A DNA stretch of 59,526 nt from an uncultured Lachnospiraceae bacterium (GTDB taxonomy: Bacteria; Bacillota; Clostridia; Lachnospirales; Lachnospiraceae): NCBI GenBank assembly GCA_947576945.1, contig CANPTH010000022.1:1-59526 (forward strand), read 5' to 3'. The notes under the pieces were generated by a model. That model was given only the letters and a program-made list of their open reading frames with translations, was not told where the DNA came from and did no database searches. This document shows, piece after piece, positions 8,249 to 18,628 of this stretch; position 1 is the stretch's first letter, and each line of letters opens with the position of its first letter. A program made the translations under genes and the position numbers.

Positions 8249-9586
8249 ATGAATATTGTATTATTGTCTGGAGGTTCCGGCAAGCGTTTGTGGCCGCTTT
8301 CCAATGATACCAGGTCAAAACAGTTTATCAAGATATTTAAGACAGGAGAGGACGAATACGAGTCCATGGTGCAGCGGGTCTACCGTCAGATCCTGTCTGT
8401 GGACGAGCAGGCGGAAGTGACGATCGCCACGTCTAAGTCTCAGGTCTCTGCGATTCATAATCAGCTGGGGGAACATGTGGGAATCAGCGTAGAACCCTGC
8501 CGCAGGGATACATTTCCGGCTATCGCACTGGCGGCGGCCTATCTGCATGATGTGAGGGGCGTACGGGAAGAAGATGCGGTGGTAGTATGTCCGGTGGATC
8601 CTTATGTGGAAAAGGATTATTTTGAAGCTTTACAGCAGCTTGGCAGCCGCGCGCTGATGAGTGAGGCGAATCTGGTGCTGATGGGAATAGAGCCTACTTA
8701 TCCCAGTGCCAAATACGGTTATATCATCCCTGAGGACACGAATACGGTCAGCAGAGTTTCTGTGTTCAAAGAGAAACCGACGGAAGAGGCAGCAAAGGAT
8801 TATATTGCCCGGGGTGCGCTCTGGAATGGCGGTGTGTTCGCTTTCCGGCTGGGATACGTGCTGCAGCGTGCGCATGAGCTGATCGCATTCAACGGGTATC
8901 AGGACCTGTTTGATAAATATGATACTCTGACTAAGATCAGCTTTGACTATGCGGTGGTTGAACATGAGACGCAGATTGAGGTAATGCGCTTTGCAGGCAT
9001 GTGGAAGGATATGGGGACGTGGAATACGCTGACGGAGGCGATGGAGAGCAGCAGTATCGGCAAGGCCATTCTGAACGAGCGGTGTGAGAACGTGCATGTG
9101 GTAAATGAACTGAACGTACCGGTGCTCTGTATGGGAATCAAGGATGCTGTGGTGGCGGCCAGCCCGGAGGGAATTCTTGTATCGGATAAGAATCAGTCCA
9201 GTTATATCAAACCTTTCGTGGATAAGATCGACCAGCAGATCATGTTTGCGGAGAAGTCCTGGGGCAGCTTTCAGGTCATCGACATCGAGGAAGGGAGCAT
9301 GACCATCAAAGTGACGCTGAATCCTGGTCATGGCATGAATTATCACAGCCATGCACTGCGGGACGAGGTGTGGACGGTGATAGACGGAAAAGGCAGGACG
9401 ATCGTGGACGGTGAGATGCGCCAGGTCGGCCCGGGCGATGTGATCAGGATGCCGGCAGGCGTGGCGCATACGATCCTGGCAGAGACCAGGCTGCATGTGA
9501 TCGAGGTGCAGGTGGGGACGGAGATCAGCGTGCATGATAAGAAGAAGTTCAAGATGCCGCAGGCAGCAGAGCGGATTGGGAATTGA
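8249..9586 (+). CDS. manC: Mannose-1-phosphate guanylyltransferase / mannose-6-phosphate isomerase (type II)
   Basis: A 445-residue cytoplasmic enzyme making GDP-mannose from mannose-1-phosphate and GTP. The nucleotidyltransferase domain opens with LLSGGSGKRLWPLSN and TRSKQF and has the FKEKP and WNGGVFAF motifs. The C-terminal cupin (about 335-440) has NYHSHALRDEVW and a GDVIRMPAGVAHT stretch, the type II phosphomannose isomerase fold. The start at 8249 follows SD GAGGAGG; an open extension to 8171 lies inside the preceding terminator and is rejected. GDP-mannose probably feeds surface glycan synthesis. The next gene encodes a huge surface-type protein, though no glycosyltransferase is visible nearby. 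Confidence 0.9.
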   Translation: MNIVLLSGGSGKRLWPLSNDTRSKQFIKIFKTGEDEYESMVQRVYRQILSVDEQAEVTIATSKSQVSAIHNQLGEHVGISVEPCRRDTFPAIALAAAYLHDVRGVREEDAVVVCPVDPYVEKDYFEALQQLGSRALMSEANLVLMGIEPTYPSAKYGYIIPEDTNTVSRVSVFKEKPTEEAAKDYIARGALWNGGVFAFRLGYVLQRAHELIAFNGYQDLFDKYDTLTKISFDYAVVEHETQIEVMRFAGMWKDMGTWNTLTEAMESSSIGKAILNERCENVHVVNELNVPVLCMGIKDAVVAASPEGILVSDKNQSSYIKPFVDKIDQQIMFAEKSWGSFQVIDIEEGSMTIKVTLNPGHGMNYHSHALRDEVWTVIDGKGRTIVDGEMRQVGPGDVIRMPAGVAHTILAETRLHVIEVQVGTEISVHDKKKFKMPQAAERIGN

Positions 9587-9642
9587 GCCAATAAATAATT
9601 TAGGGTTAAAATGTAATCTTATCGGTGAGAGGGAAAAGGGAA

Positions 9643-12600
9643 ATGAGACAGCAGAAAAGATTGAAACGAGTAAAACGTAGTTTGGCGACAGCATTGTTTT
9701 GCGTGAGTATATTGATTGCCGACATTGAAGCTGTTATGCCGGTATTTGCGCAGGAACGCGGCCAGAATAGTTTGGAATTTAGTACAGGAGAGATTCTTGA
9801 TGAGGGCGATAGAGTAAATGGTACGGCAGAATCTGAACAGATAGAAGAGAATTCTGACGCGACGGATTCTGGACGTCTGAGTGAAGCTGGCGATGTGCTG
9901 GGGGAAGAGCAGAAAGAAGGGATTGGGCAGGTGCAGGATTCAGTTAAGGAAGATTCTGACCGTGAAGTGCAACAACCAGGAGAAGAGCAGGAGAAATATG
10001 AAGAACAGACCCCGCTTCAGGGAGAAGATTCAGATGAAGTCAGCGAATCCAACAAAGAGGAAGATATAGAAGATTCTGATGTTGATGAAGAGTCTGAGGG
10101 AAATGTAAATGATGAAATAGCAGATGACGAGGTTGAAGATTCGGAAACTTCGGAGGCGGAAGAGGTACCGAATGCAGAAGAAACAGAGTCTGTGTCAGAG
10201 AATGATCTGCAGGAAGACAGCAGAATGAGTGCGCTGTTGGAGAACGCACCAGCGATTGCAAGCGGCAGGTATGAGGATGTTATATGGGTTATCAATGCAG
10301 ATGGAAAATTGACAGTGGAAGGAAACGGAGAATTTGCCGCATCGCCTACGGTCGTCAGTCCCTACAGAGCACCGTGGTCTGAGAAGGCATCGGAGATTAA
10401 AACAGCACAGATTAATGTAACAGGGCTGACAGACGCTTCATACATGTTTTATAAATGTACCAATTTGACCAGTGTTGATCTCAGTAGACTGGATACTGAT
10501 ACGATTGTCAATATGGAAGGTATGTTCCATTTTTGCACTAAGCTGGAAAGTATAGACTTAAGTAACTTTCATACCAGCCAAGTGACGAATATGTCTGATA
10601 TGTTTGCTACTTGTACTAATCTGCGGAGTATTGATGTAAGCGGCTTTGATACGAGCCGGGTGACGGATACTTCCGGTATGTTTTCTACGTGCGGAAAACT
10701 GGAAGAATTGAATGTAAGCGGCTTTGATACTTCACGTGTAGAGAATATGGCAAAAATGTTTTCTGTTTGTGACAGCTTGACAAGCCTTGACGTCAGTGGA
10801 TTCAATACATCCAGTGTAACAGACATGTCAGGAATGTTTGCAGGTAATGGATTGACCAGTCTTGATGTCAGTGGGTTTGACACGAGCAATGTAACCACTA
10901 TGTATAGTATGTTTGCGGGTAGCAGCAATTTGACCAGTCTGGACATCAGCAATTTTGATACCAGCAAAGTTACAAATATGAATGGCATGTTCAGCCAGTG
11001 CAGAAGTCTGACAAACCTGGATCTGAGTAACTTTGATACCAGTGAGGTTAAGGCTACCAGGCAGAATACTGCAGTTATGGAGGGGATGTTTAGTCAGTGT
11101 ACAAACTTGACCAGTCTGGATCTTAGCAGTTTCGACGTGACAAATGTAGATTCGTTGAGATCGATGTTTTCGGGCTGTTCTAATCTGCGCCATTTGGATT
11201 TGAGTAACTTTAACTGCATTAATGTCACAAATGCAATACAGATGTTTACATCATGTGATAACCTGACGTCGCTTTATACACCATATAATATAAGCAGTTC
11301 AGTAAGTATCACGCTGCCGAAGGCCAAGGATGATGATGTATGGTATCGTACTTTGGGTGGAACCAGTACAGAGATTACGACATTACCGCAGGAGCTGAAT
11401 TACAGTATTCTGGTTATGAGGAATGATATGCCGGATGCCGAAACACGTCTTACTGCAAAAAAGGGAAAGACACAGTATGCATGCGGTGAGCAGATTGATC
11501 TGAATGATCTGATCGTAACCTATTATGGGAGTGATGGAAGTGTTAAGAAACTGGCAGCTGGAGAATATACAACTAATATAGCAGAGATTGATATATTTAC
11601 TCCAGGTGAGAAGACATTGATTGTAACGTATGAGAAAGGTGGAGAGAAGCTGAATGCAAATGTGACGTTGACAATGTCCTGCATACTTTCAGCAACTACT
11701 GTTTCGGTTGTTTTGCCGACGGAAGATAAATATGATTATACTTACAGCGGCCAGCCGAAGACCCCGGCACCTGCAGTTTATTACATGAGAAAAAATGAAG
11801 ATAATACAGAAACTTCTGTCCAGCTTTTGGAGGGAACAGACTACAGTCTGACTTATCAGAATAATATCAATGCATACGAGCAGCTACAGTCAGATATGAC
11901 AGATACCGGGGCGGCGGCATTTGCATCTTCGGCGGCACCGACGGTCATTATTAAAGGGACAGGGAGTTACAGTGGAACAGTCATCAAGAACTTTATGATC
12001 AAAAAAGCTTCTGCCCCTGCGACAGAGACACTGGATATTTCTGCCTCGCAGTGTATGCAGGAGAAGCCGGATCGTACGGTAGATTTTTCCGGATGCTTTG
12101 CGGCTTATGGAGAAAAGATTGGTTACGAGATTATAGCAGTGAAGGATGAGCAGAATATTTTTTCCAGAATACCTGTTACGTCGGATATCAGGAATGGAAA
12201 CCTTACATATGGAACGAACGCTTCCCGGGAGAATGATACGGCATCTATTACAGTCCGCGTTTCTTTTGTCAATTATGGTGATGCGGAGTTGATTGTAAGA
12301 ATTACTATGACAGCGAAAAAGGCAGTGACCATTTCAGGGATCAGTATGTCAAAGGAATTTGTGTACAATGGCGAGGCAGCAGGCTATGATGGTACGGCTT
12401 CCGTTATTGGGGCAGATGGCACAGATCTGACCGGGAAAACTGAACTTATCTATCGATACAAGGGAACCATGGCAGATGGTACCTCCTATCCGGTAATAGA
12501 TAAGGCAGAGAATTTGGATGATGATCTGGGGACAGAAGTGGCACCGGTCAATGCGGGCCGCTATATTCTTAGTGTGGCGGTGAGTGAAGAAAATTCTGAT

Positions 12601-15312
12601 TATACAGGAAGTGTGGAATATCCATTTACAATAGTACCGGCAACGGCAGTTGTCAAGGCGAAGGATATGACCATCCTGGTACAGGAAAATGACGCGGAAC
12701 AGCTTCCGTCATATCAATATGAAGTGACAGGGTTAATGCCCGGTGACATGCTGATCAAGGAGCCGATATTTGCGGTGACTGATGTTGAGGGGAATCCGGT
12801 TACCAAAATAGACAGAACAAAGGAAGGCATCTATCATATTATACCTTCTGGCGCCAATGCAGGAATGAATTATGATCTTGGATACGAAAAAGGGGTTCTT
12901 ACCGTAACTGAGGAAAGGGTAACTTATTCTGTCAGATTTGATTGCATGGGGCATGGTGATAACTTTGTGAAAGACGGCATCAAAGCTGGCAGTCTTCTGA
13001 ATCTTTCAGATTTTACAGCGGAAGAGCGAGTGCCGCAAGCGGAAGGATATTTGTTTGCAGGCTGGTATAAGGACAGGACTTTTGGTAAGGGAAAAGAGTG
13101 GAACTTCGATGAGGATACGGTACAGGCTGATATAACATTGTATGCATGTTGGCTTACTGAGGGATTAGGGTCTGGCAATGGCCTGAAGCTGTGTGTGCAG
13201 GAAATCCCGGATCTGACCTATACGGGAGGTGCGCAAAAACCGGCAGTAACTGTATATGACAGCGATGGCATGACACTTCTCAAAGCTGGAAAAGACTATA
13301 CGATCAAATATATTCGTAATAGTGAGGCGGTGGCGGTAGAACAAGATGGAAGTCCGGTATTTGCAGGGGGCACTGCAAAGGTCACGAATCCTGGAAAAGT
13401 CGATGAGAAGATAACAGATGTTACAGGACATTTTACTAAAGAGTGTCCGTATGTGGTCATTACAGGGAAAGGTAACTATGCAGAGACGATCTATAGAAAT
13501 TTTCAGATTCTTCCGACAGATATTTCCGCGGGGAATACTATAGAGAATACAAATGACAGTGACAATACCCAGCTTGCGGCGGGATTTACCTTGAAATACA
13601 TGGATCAGTATGAAGCAAAGGCGAATAAGTCTGCGAAGATTGTCAGCTCATTCAAATATAAAAAGGCATTGAAGGAAAACAGGGATTTTGTGATCAGCGT
13701 ACAGAATGAAGCTGGGGAAGATGTTGCATTGAATCAGGGCAAATTACCATTAAATACAGGCACTTATACGTTAACTCTTTCAGGAAAAGGCAATTTTACT
13801 GGTACGGTTAAGCGGAATCTGTACGTGGCCGAGAAACAGAAGCTGATGAAGAATGCATCGGTTGTTTATGCTAAGTCAGTTAAGGCAGAGGGAAGAGAGG
13901 CGCTTCTCAAAGGAATTGAACAGTCGGATGTCAAGGTTAAGATTGCTGGAAGAGAGGTTTCGGCGTACGATTATGATATTGACTATGCAGATACTAATCA
14001 TGCGATTGGAACGGCAACCATGACTTTAACGGGAAAGAATGGATATGTTGGATCGAAAAGCGTTACATTTAAGATTGTCGGTACGACTTTTGATTCGAAA
14101 ACGGTCGCGGTAAAGGCTTATGACAAAAACCGACCGGATGAAAATGACTGGAAGTCTGTTATGTCTTATACAGGTAAAGCGGTAACCCAAAATAAGGTCA
14201 CGCTGACGACAAAGGTGACTCAGAATAATCAGACAGAGAAGGAACTTGCTTACGGAGAGGATTATACTATTACCTATAAAAACAATATAAAAAGGGGTAC
14301 TGCGACAATGACCTTTACAGCGAATCCGAAATCCGGATTCAGTGGCAGCTTTAAGAAAAGTTTTAAGATTGGTGCACAGAATCTTTCTGCAGAGATGTTT
14401 GAAAAGGAATTGCCCAATGGGGAGGTGGAAAAGAGAAATCTCACTGTTATAAGCAAAGATGAAAGTAAAAACGATACGATTGTCAAATGGGATGAGGACG
14501 CAGCGTATGCAAAGAGCGGCGCATTGCTTTCTTTTTCACTTCGAAATGAGGAAGGCATTGTGTTAAAACAAGGAAAAGATTATACAGTAACTTACAGATA
14601 TAATAAGACAGTAACCAAGGAAAATGGAGATACATCCGTTACATTGACGGGCAGTCAACAGCCGGTTATGATTGTTAAGGGAAAAGGAAATTATACAGGT
14701 ACATTGACGGTTCAGTTCCAGATCGTTCCTGCATCCATAGGTTCTGATGTTCTAAATGTAACAGCGGCACAAGTACAGAAGAAAGACGAAATAAAATTAA
14801 AGGATTTCAAGTTGAAGGTCATGGATGGAAAAAATGTTTTGAAAGAAGGAAAGGATTATGTGATTGATGATACAGCCTGTACGCCGGAGATCATAAAAGC
14901 ATATGCAGATTCTTTGGGCACTGCAGTGATTGTGCCGGAGCCTAAGGTGATATTGAGAGGGATAGGAAGTTATGGTCTGAAAGAAGACATACGGGAGATA
15001 TCACTTGGTGATTATATTTATGTTTCTAAGTTGACTGTGAAAAATTTAAAAGTAGAAGTGACTGGCAGCAAAATCTATACAGGGCAGAACATAGAGCCAG
15101 AAGTGGAAGTAATTTACTATGCAGGCGGTGACGCTGCAAATCCGAATGCCATGGGAGAGAAGTTGACAGAAGGCAGAGATTACAGAATAACGTATGGAAG
15201 TAAGAATATTTCTGCCGGCAAGAAGAAGGGCAGTGTTACAGTTACGGGAGCAGGAATTTATGGTGGAAGTGTTACAGTTAAATTCGATATTGAGAAAAAG
15301 CCTATTTACTAG
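9643..15312 (+). CDS. Giant secreted BspA-like (DUF285) repeat protein
   Basis: An 1889-residue exported protein. It has a basic N-terminus plus hydrophobic core (signal peptide to about residue 40, VFAQ), then a strongly acidic Glu/Asp/Ser stretch (about 45-200). Next come about ten leucine-rich DUF285 units of the form LDLSxFDTSxVTxMxxMF (about 265-545). Then follow roughly nine Ig-like or MBG-like modules with the recurring pattern YTGxxxxPxVxV, LxxGxDYTxxY, GTGxYxGS. One InlB/Flg_new-type repeat (GYLFAGWYKD) sits near residues 1095-1170. No LPXTG, choline-binding or S-layer domain is visible at the end (FDIEKKPIY), so surface retention is unexplained. ATG 9643 follows AGGGAAAAGGG; a GTG six codons earlier is the alternative. 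BspA relatives act in adhesion; that role is inferred. Confidence 0.85.
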   Translation: MRQQKRLKRVKRSLATALFCVSILIADIEAVMPVFAQERGQNSLEFSTGEILDEGDRVNGTAESEQIEENSDATDSGRLSEAGDVLGEEQKEGIGQVQDSVKEDSDREVQQPGEEQEKYEEQTPLQGEDSDEVSESNKEEDIEDSDVDEESEGNVNDEIADDEVEDSETSEAEEVPNAEETESVSENDLQEDSRMSALLENAPAIASGRYEDVIWVINADGKLTVEGNGEFAASPTVVSPYRAPWSEKASEIKTAQINVTGLTDASYMFYKCTNLTSVDLSRLDTDTIVNMEGMFHFCTKLESIDLSNFHTSQVTNMSDMFATCTNLRSIDVSGFDTSRVTDTSGMFSTCGKLEELNVSGFDTSRVENMAKMFSVCDSLTSLDVSGFNTSSVTDMSGMFAGNGLTSLDVSGFDTSNVTTMYSMFAGSSNLTSLDISNFDTSKVTNMNGMFSQCRSLTNLDLSNFDTSEVKATRQNTAVMEGMFSQCTNLTSLDLSSFDVTNVDSLRSMFSGCSNLRHLDLSNFNCINVTNAIQMFTSCDNLTSLYTPYNISSSVSITLPKAKDDDVWYRTLGGTSTEITTLPQELNYSILVMRNDMPDAETRLTAKKGKTQYACGEQIDLNDLIVTYYGSDGSVKKLAAGEYTTNIAEIDIFTPGEKTLIVTYEKGGEKLNANVTLTMSCILSATTVSVVLPTEDKYDYTYSGQPKTPAPAVYYMRKNEDNTETSVQLLEGTDYSLTYQNNINAYEQLQSDMTDTGAAAFASSAAPTVIIKGTGSYSGTVIKNFMIKKASAPATETLDISASQCMQEKPDRTVDFSGCFAAYGEKIGYEIIAVKDEQNIFSRIPVTSDIRNGNLTYGTNASRENDTASITVRVSFVNYGDAELIVRITMTAKKAVTISGISMSKEFVYNGEAAGYDGTASVIGADGTDLTGKTELIYRYKGTMADGTSYPVIDKAENLDDDLGTEVAPVNAGRYILSVAVSEENSDYTGSVEYPFTIVPATAVVKAKDMTILVQENDAEQLPSYQYEVTGLMPGDMLIKEPIFAVTDVEGNPVTKIDRTKEGIYHIIPSGANAGMNYDLGYEKGVLTVTEERVTYSVRFDCMGHGDNFVKDGIKAGSLLNLSDFTAEERVPQAEGYLFAGWYKDRTFGKGKEWNFDEDTVQADITLYACWLTEGLGSGNGLKLCVQEIPDLTYTGGAQKPAVTVYDSDGMTLLKAGKDYTIKYIRNSEAVAVEQDGSPVFAGGTAKVTNPGKVDEKITDVTGHFTKECPYVVITGKGNYAETIYRNFQILPTDISAGNTIENTNDSDNTQLAAGFTLKYMDQYEAKANKSAKIVSSFKYKKALKENRDFVISVQNEAGEDVALNQGKLPLNTGTYTLTLSGKGNFTGTVKRNLYVAEKQKLMKNASVVYAKSVKAEGREALLKGIEQSDVKVKIAGREVSAYDYDIDYADTNHAIGTATMTLTGKNGYVGSKSVTFKIVGTTFDSKTVAVKAYDKNRPDENDWKSVMSYTGKAVTQNKVTLTTKVTQNNQTEKELAYGEDYTITYKNNIKRGTATMTFTANPKSGFSGSFKKSFKIGAQNLSAEMFEKELPNGEVEKRNLTVISKDESKNDTIVKWDEDAAYAKSGALLSFSLRNEEGIVLKQGKDYTVTYRYNKTVTKENGDTSVTLTGSQQPVMIVKGKGNYTGTLTVQFQIVPASIGSDVLNVTAAQVQKKDEIKLKDFKLKVMDGKNVLKEGKDYVIDDTACTPEIIKAYADSLGTAVIVPEPKVILRGIGSYGLKEDIREISLGDYIYVSKLTVKNLKVEVTGSKIYTGQNIEPEVEVIYYAGGDAANPNAMGEKLTEGRDYRITYGSKNISAGKKKGSVTVTGAGIYGGSVTVKFDIEKKPIY

Positions 15313-15392
15313 CAGGTAGGATATCTCACAAAGGGTTATTCTTCAAAGGCAAAAGAAAGGAATCAAACAGGCATCCTGTTCAGGAACGACTT

Positions 15393-16784
15393 ATGAAATT
15401 ATTGCGGACTATTTTTATTCCCGACCACAAATTCTATAGAAAGGTACTTCTGCTGGCGCTCCCGATCTCTCTCCAGAGCCTGATCACCATTGGCGTCAAC
15501 ATGCTGGATACGATCATGGTGGGGACGCTGGGAGAGCAGGAGTTGTCGGCTACGTCGCTGGCCAATCAGTTTATCAATATCTATCATATTTTCTGCATGG
15601 GGCTGGGTATGGGGGCATCGGTGCTGGTGTCCCGTTATTGGGGTATGAAGGAGACTGAGCCGGAGAAATCCGCCCTTGCACTGAAAAAGACGATCTGCCT
15701 TATGGTACGATTGACCGTAGGGCTTGCTCTTTTGTTTGCAGTGGCTACCCTGATGATTCCCTCCGTGATCATGCGGATGTATACGGCGGATACGACGATC
15801 ATCGCTATGGGAGCGGTCTATTTCCGGTATTCGGTCATTACATATTTCTTCCTGGGCCTTTCTCTGGTCTGTACGATCGCACTGCGCAGTGTGGGACAGG
15901 TGAAGATGCCGCTGTATGTATCGATGGGAGCCTTTTTCGTGAACCTGGGAGCCAACTATGCTTTTATATTTGGTAAATTCGGGATGCCGAGAATGGAGAT
16001 TGCCGGTGCGGCTATCGGAACGCTGATTGCCCGGCTGTTTGAGGCGGGGATGATCTGCGGCTATCTCTTTTTCAGAGATCAGAAGATACATTTCCGGCTG
16101 GGAGACCTTTTCATACAGACTAAAGACCTGTTGGGAGAATACATCCGCATCAGTATTCCGGTGTTGATCAGTGACGGTATTCTGGCCATCGGCAATAACA
16201 CGGTGGCCATGGTCATTGGGCGCCTGGGAGTAGCCTTCGTGGCAGCCAACGCGATCACCAGCGTTACCCAGCAGATGAGTAATGTGCTGACACAGGGCGT
16301 ATCACAGTCGGGCGCCATCGTGACGGGCCAGACTTTAGGAGAAGGTAACCGCGAGAAAGCGCAGCAGCAAGGCTATGCATTTCTCGGGCTGGGTATCTGC
16401 CTCGGATTGTTTGCGGGCAGTGTGATCCTGTTGATCAGCCGGCCGATTATCGGCGCTTACAATGTATCAGCAGAGACGGCTGTGATCGCGCAGCAGCTGA
16501 TGAATGCCATCAGCTTTATCATGATCTTCCAGTCTGCCAACAGTATCATGACCAAAGGGGTGCTGCGGGGCGGCGGCGACACGAAGATGCTTATGCTGGC
16601 CGACAATATTTTTCTCTGGGTGCTTTCAATCCCCCTGGGACTGCTGGCAGGATTTGTGTTTCATGTGCCGGCTTTCTGGATCTATACGGCGTTAAAATTT
16701 GATCAGATTGCGAAGGCGGTATGGTGTGTGTTCCGGCTTCGCGGCGGCAAGTGGATCAAGAAGATTACTACCGGAGCGGTGTAG
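15393..16784 (+). CDS. MATE family efflux transporter
   Basis: A 463-residue membrane protein with about twelve transmembrane helices and the MATE/DinF pattern: an N-terminal ALPISLQSLITIGVNMLDTI and VGTLGEQELSA, then GMGMGASVLVSRYWG and a repeat-like second half with VTGQTLGEGNREKA. MATE proteins export cationic drugs or metabolites by Na+ or H+ antiport; the substrate is not predictable. The SD before the ATG at 15393 is weak. It follows the BspA-like gene by 80 bases with no obvious terminator. Confidence 0.9.
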   Translation: MKLLRTIFIPDHKFYRKVLLLALPISLQSLITIGVNMLDTIMVGTLGEQELSATSLANQFINIYHIFCMGLGMGASVLVSRYWGMKETEPEKSALALKKTICLMVRLTVGLALLFAVATLMIPSVIMRMYTADTTIIAMGAVYFRYSVITYFFLGLSLVCTIALRSVGQVKMPLYVSMGAFFVNLGANYAFIFGKFGMPRMEIAGAAIGTLIARLFEAGMICGYLFFRDQKIHFRLGDLFIQTKDLLGEYIRISIPVLISDGILAIGNNTVAMVIGRLGVAFVAANAITSVTQQMSNVLTQGVSQSGAIVTGQTLGEGNREKAQQQGYAFLGLGICLGLFAGSVILLISRPIIGAYNVSAETAVIAQQLMNAISFIMIFQSANSIMTKGVLRGGGDTKMLMLADNIFLWVLSIPLGLLAGFVFHVPAFWIYTALKFDQIAKAVWCVFRLRGGKWIKKITTGAV

Positions 16785-16955
16785 ATATGGTAAATGTCTG
16801 CTGTTCTGCTGAGTGTACTGGGCTTATCCCTATCGAATACAGGAATAAGATCAGGAAATGTTTTGACACGGAGTTAAATTGGGAAAAAGAAGATAATTGT
16901 GCCGGGGAAAAGGCAGGGCACAGAGATCAGAAGAAAGAGTAGGAGGACAGGAAAT

Positions 16956-17786
16956 ATGGCTTTGGCAACAATCAACTTTTTTTCGAAATGTTTAATGCGC
17001 ACGGTAACCATAAATGCAGTGGTGCCGGTGGATAAGATAACGTTTCCGGGGATGCCCGTGCGGGAAAAGAAGCCCTTTAAGACTTTGTATCTGCTGCATG
17101 GGATTTTCGGGAATTATACGGATTGGGTGGATGGTACGCGGATTGCCCGATGGGCGCAGGATCGTAATCTTGTTGTGATCATGCCTTCCGGTGACAATCA
17201 TTTCTATGTGGACTGTAAGGATACCGGGGAGATGTACGGCGAATTTATAGGCAAGGAGCTGGTTGAAGTGACGAGGGACATGTTTCCCCTGTCCCGTAAG
17301 AGGGAAGACACTTATATCGCCGGCCTGTCTATGGGAGGTTATGGCGCTGTGCGCAACGGTTTGAAATACTGGGAGACTTTCAGTCATATCGGAGCGTTGT
17401 CTGCCGGTTACATTCTGGACAGAGTGCTCAATTCGACAGAGGATGATCCCATGCCGACTCATCGTAGAAGCTTCTACAGCCATATATTTGGAAATCTGGC
17501 GGAGCTGGTCGGAAGTGACATGGATTATAAGGCACTGATCCTGCGTCTGAAAGAGCAGAAGGCGGAGATTCCCAGAATCTATATGGCATGTGGTTCGGAA
17601 GATTTCCTGTTGGAAACAAATCGCGATTATCATGCGTTCCTGGAAGAGAACGGTGTGGACGTAAGCTATGAGGAAGGCCCGGGAAGCCATGAGTGGGATT
17701 TCTGGGACAGATACATACTTAAGCTGCTTTCGTGGCTGCCGTTGGAGACAGCCACGGAAGGGGTCAGCAGCGGGAATGTAAAATAA
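16956..17786 (+). CDS. Serine esterase of the esterase D / tributyrin esterase type
   Basis: A 276-residue alpha/beta hydrolase without a signal peptide. The N-terminal LYLLHGIFGNYTDWV is the oxyanion-hole region. The nucleophile is Ser125 in GLSMGG, and the triad is completed by Asp216 (GSEDFLL) and His245 (GSHEWDFW). Family members cleave short acyl esters, including acetylated sugars or S-formylglutathione. Start 16956 follows a perfect AGGAGGA; an open extension 19 codons upstream is rejected. It is convergent with the XRE regulator gene, only 18 bases apart. Whether it acts on polysaccharide side chains imported by the nearby cluster is speculation. Confidence 0.88.
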   Translation: MALATINFFSKCLMRTVTINAVVPVDKITFPGMPVREKKPFKTLYLLHGIFGNYTDWVDGTRIARWAQDRNLVVIMPSGDNHFYVDCKDTGEMYGEFIGKELVEVTRDMFPLSRKREDTYIAGLSMGGYGAVRNGLKYWETFSHIGALSAGYILDRVLNSTEDDPMPTHRRSFYSHIFGNLAELVGSDMDYKALILRLKEQKAEIPRIYMACGSEDFLLETNRDYHAFLEENGVDVSYEEGPGSHEWDFWDRYILKLLSWLPLETATEGVSSGNVK

Positions 17787-17804
17787 ACCTGCGTTGCTAT
17801 GGAG

Positions 17805-18257
17805 TTATGCCTTTTTGGCATTGTAGATCTGCGCCAGAATATCTTTCAATACCAGAAAGGCATCTTCATCGCCATATCCGTATGTTTGTTTCAGATCGGT
17901 AAGCATTTCCTGCAGTTTCGTGGTATATACCCCGGTTTTGACTTCCTGCTTATAGGAGGCCAGAACGGGGTATTTTTTTGCCCACATCTGAGTCCAGTCA
18001 ATCTTCTGCTGGGTCTCTTCACTCGTGCGTTCGATGACTTCCTCGATCTCCTTCACCTTGATATCAAAGTCTACCAATTCATCCAGGGTCACGTGATATA
18101 AGACGGATAATTTCCTGGACTGGCGGATGTCCGGGAGCGTTTCGTCAAGCTCCCACTTGGAGATGGTCTGCCGGCTGACGCCGAGCTTTTCGGCCACCTC
18201 TTCCTGCGATAGACCGCTTTTCCTGCGGGCGTTGAATAAGCTGTTTCCTAAACTCAT
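17805..18257 (-). CDS. XRE-type transcriptional regulator
   Basis: A 150-residue protein with an N-terminal Cro/C1-type HTH (SLFNARRKSGLSQEEVAEKL, then GVSRQTISKWE, residues about 5-60) and a helical, charged C-terminal region with no recognised ligand domain. The start at 18257 is supported by GGAGG at 18270-18266. An open extension of 52 codons is rejected because it lacks an SD and homologous character. It is divergent from the response regulator gene at 18629 and convergent with the esterase, so it may control either; the sequence does not say which. Confidence 0.85.
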   Translation of the reverse strand: MSLGNSLFNARRKSGLSQEEVAEKLGVSRQTISKWELDETLPDIRQSRKLSVLYHVTLDELVDFDIKVKEIEEVIERTSEETQQKIDWTQMWAKKYPVLASYKQEVKTGVYTTKLQEMLTDLKQTYGYGDEDAFLVLKDILAQIYNAKKA

Positions 18258-18549
18258 GTCTGCTGCCTCCTTCGTCTCTGTATATTTGACTGTCCTCCGT
18301 CTCTTTGGCGATAGGGAATCGCTGCGGAGGTGTTGTCTGTAGGTACAGTATAAAGGATAACCGGACAGAAATACACCAATCATTCTGTACAATATCGCCC
18401 GTTTTCCTGCCATGTTTTCCTCGCTTGTTCAGTTTGTTGAGCCAAATTGCTCATCAGAGAATTTATTATCGGTTCAACGTGCGCTGCAGCGGGGGCAGGG
18501 CATGGTGAGTAGAAATCTGCAGGCGGCTGGGGCTGCACAGTAAAAGATA
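18258..18549. other. Intergenic region between divergent XRE and response-regulator genes
   Basis: Besides the XRE ribosome site and the promoter listed separately, I see no conserved RNA, repeat or convincing second promoter. A TATACT on the minus strand near 18340 could be a -10 box for the XRE gene but has no good -35. Confidence 0.4.
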
Positions 18550-18579
18550 TTGTAATGATATTGCAGGGAATGATATAAT
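18550..18579 (+). promoter_or_regulatory. Putative sigma-A promoter of the YesN/YesM-type operon
   Basis: TTGTAA (18550-18555), 18 bases, TATAAT (18574-18579). It lies 50 bases upstream of the response regulator start. Confidence 0.5.
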
Positions 18580-18628
18580 TTCAGCAGGGAAAAGTAATAG
18601 TATAAAACGTTTTGAAGTGGAGAAATTT

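Noticed and set aside
8630..9694. 354-codon frame antisense to manC
   Set aside because: His/Leu/Arg-rich shadow of a clear enzyme gene; no SD.
10440..11290. CRISPR-like periodicity
   Set aside because: The roughly 75-base period comes from DUF285 protein repeats in frame; repeats are divergent and have no spacers.
16721..16942. Short frame overlapping the MATE gene end
   Set aside because: Mostly inside MATE in another frame, no SD, composition unlike a protein gene.
17787..17822. Terminator between esterase and XRE gene
   Set aside because: Only a TGCC/GGCA four-base stem lies there; too weak and inside the XRE coding end.
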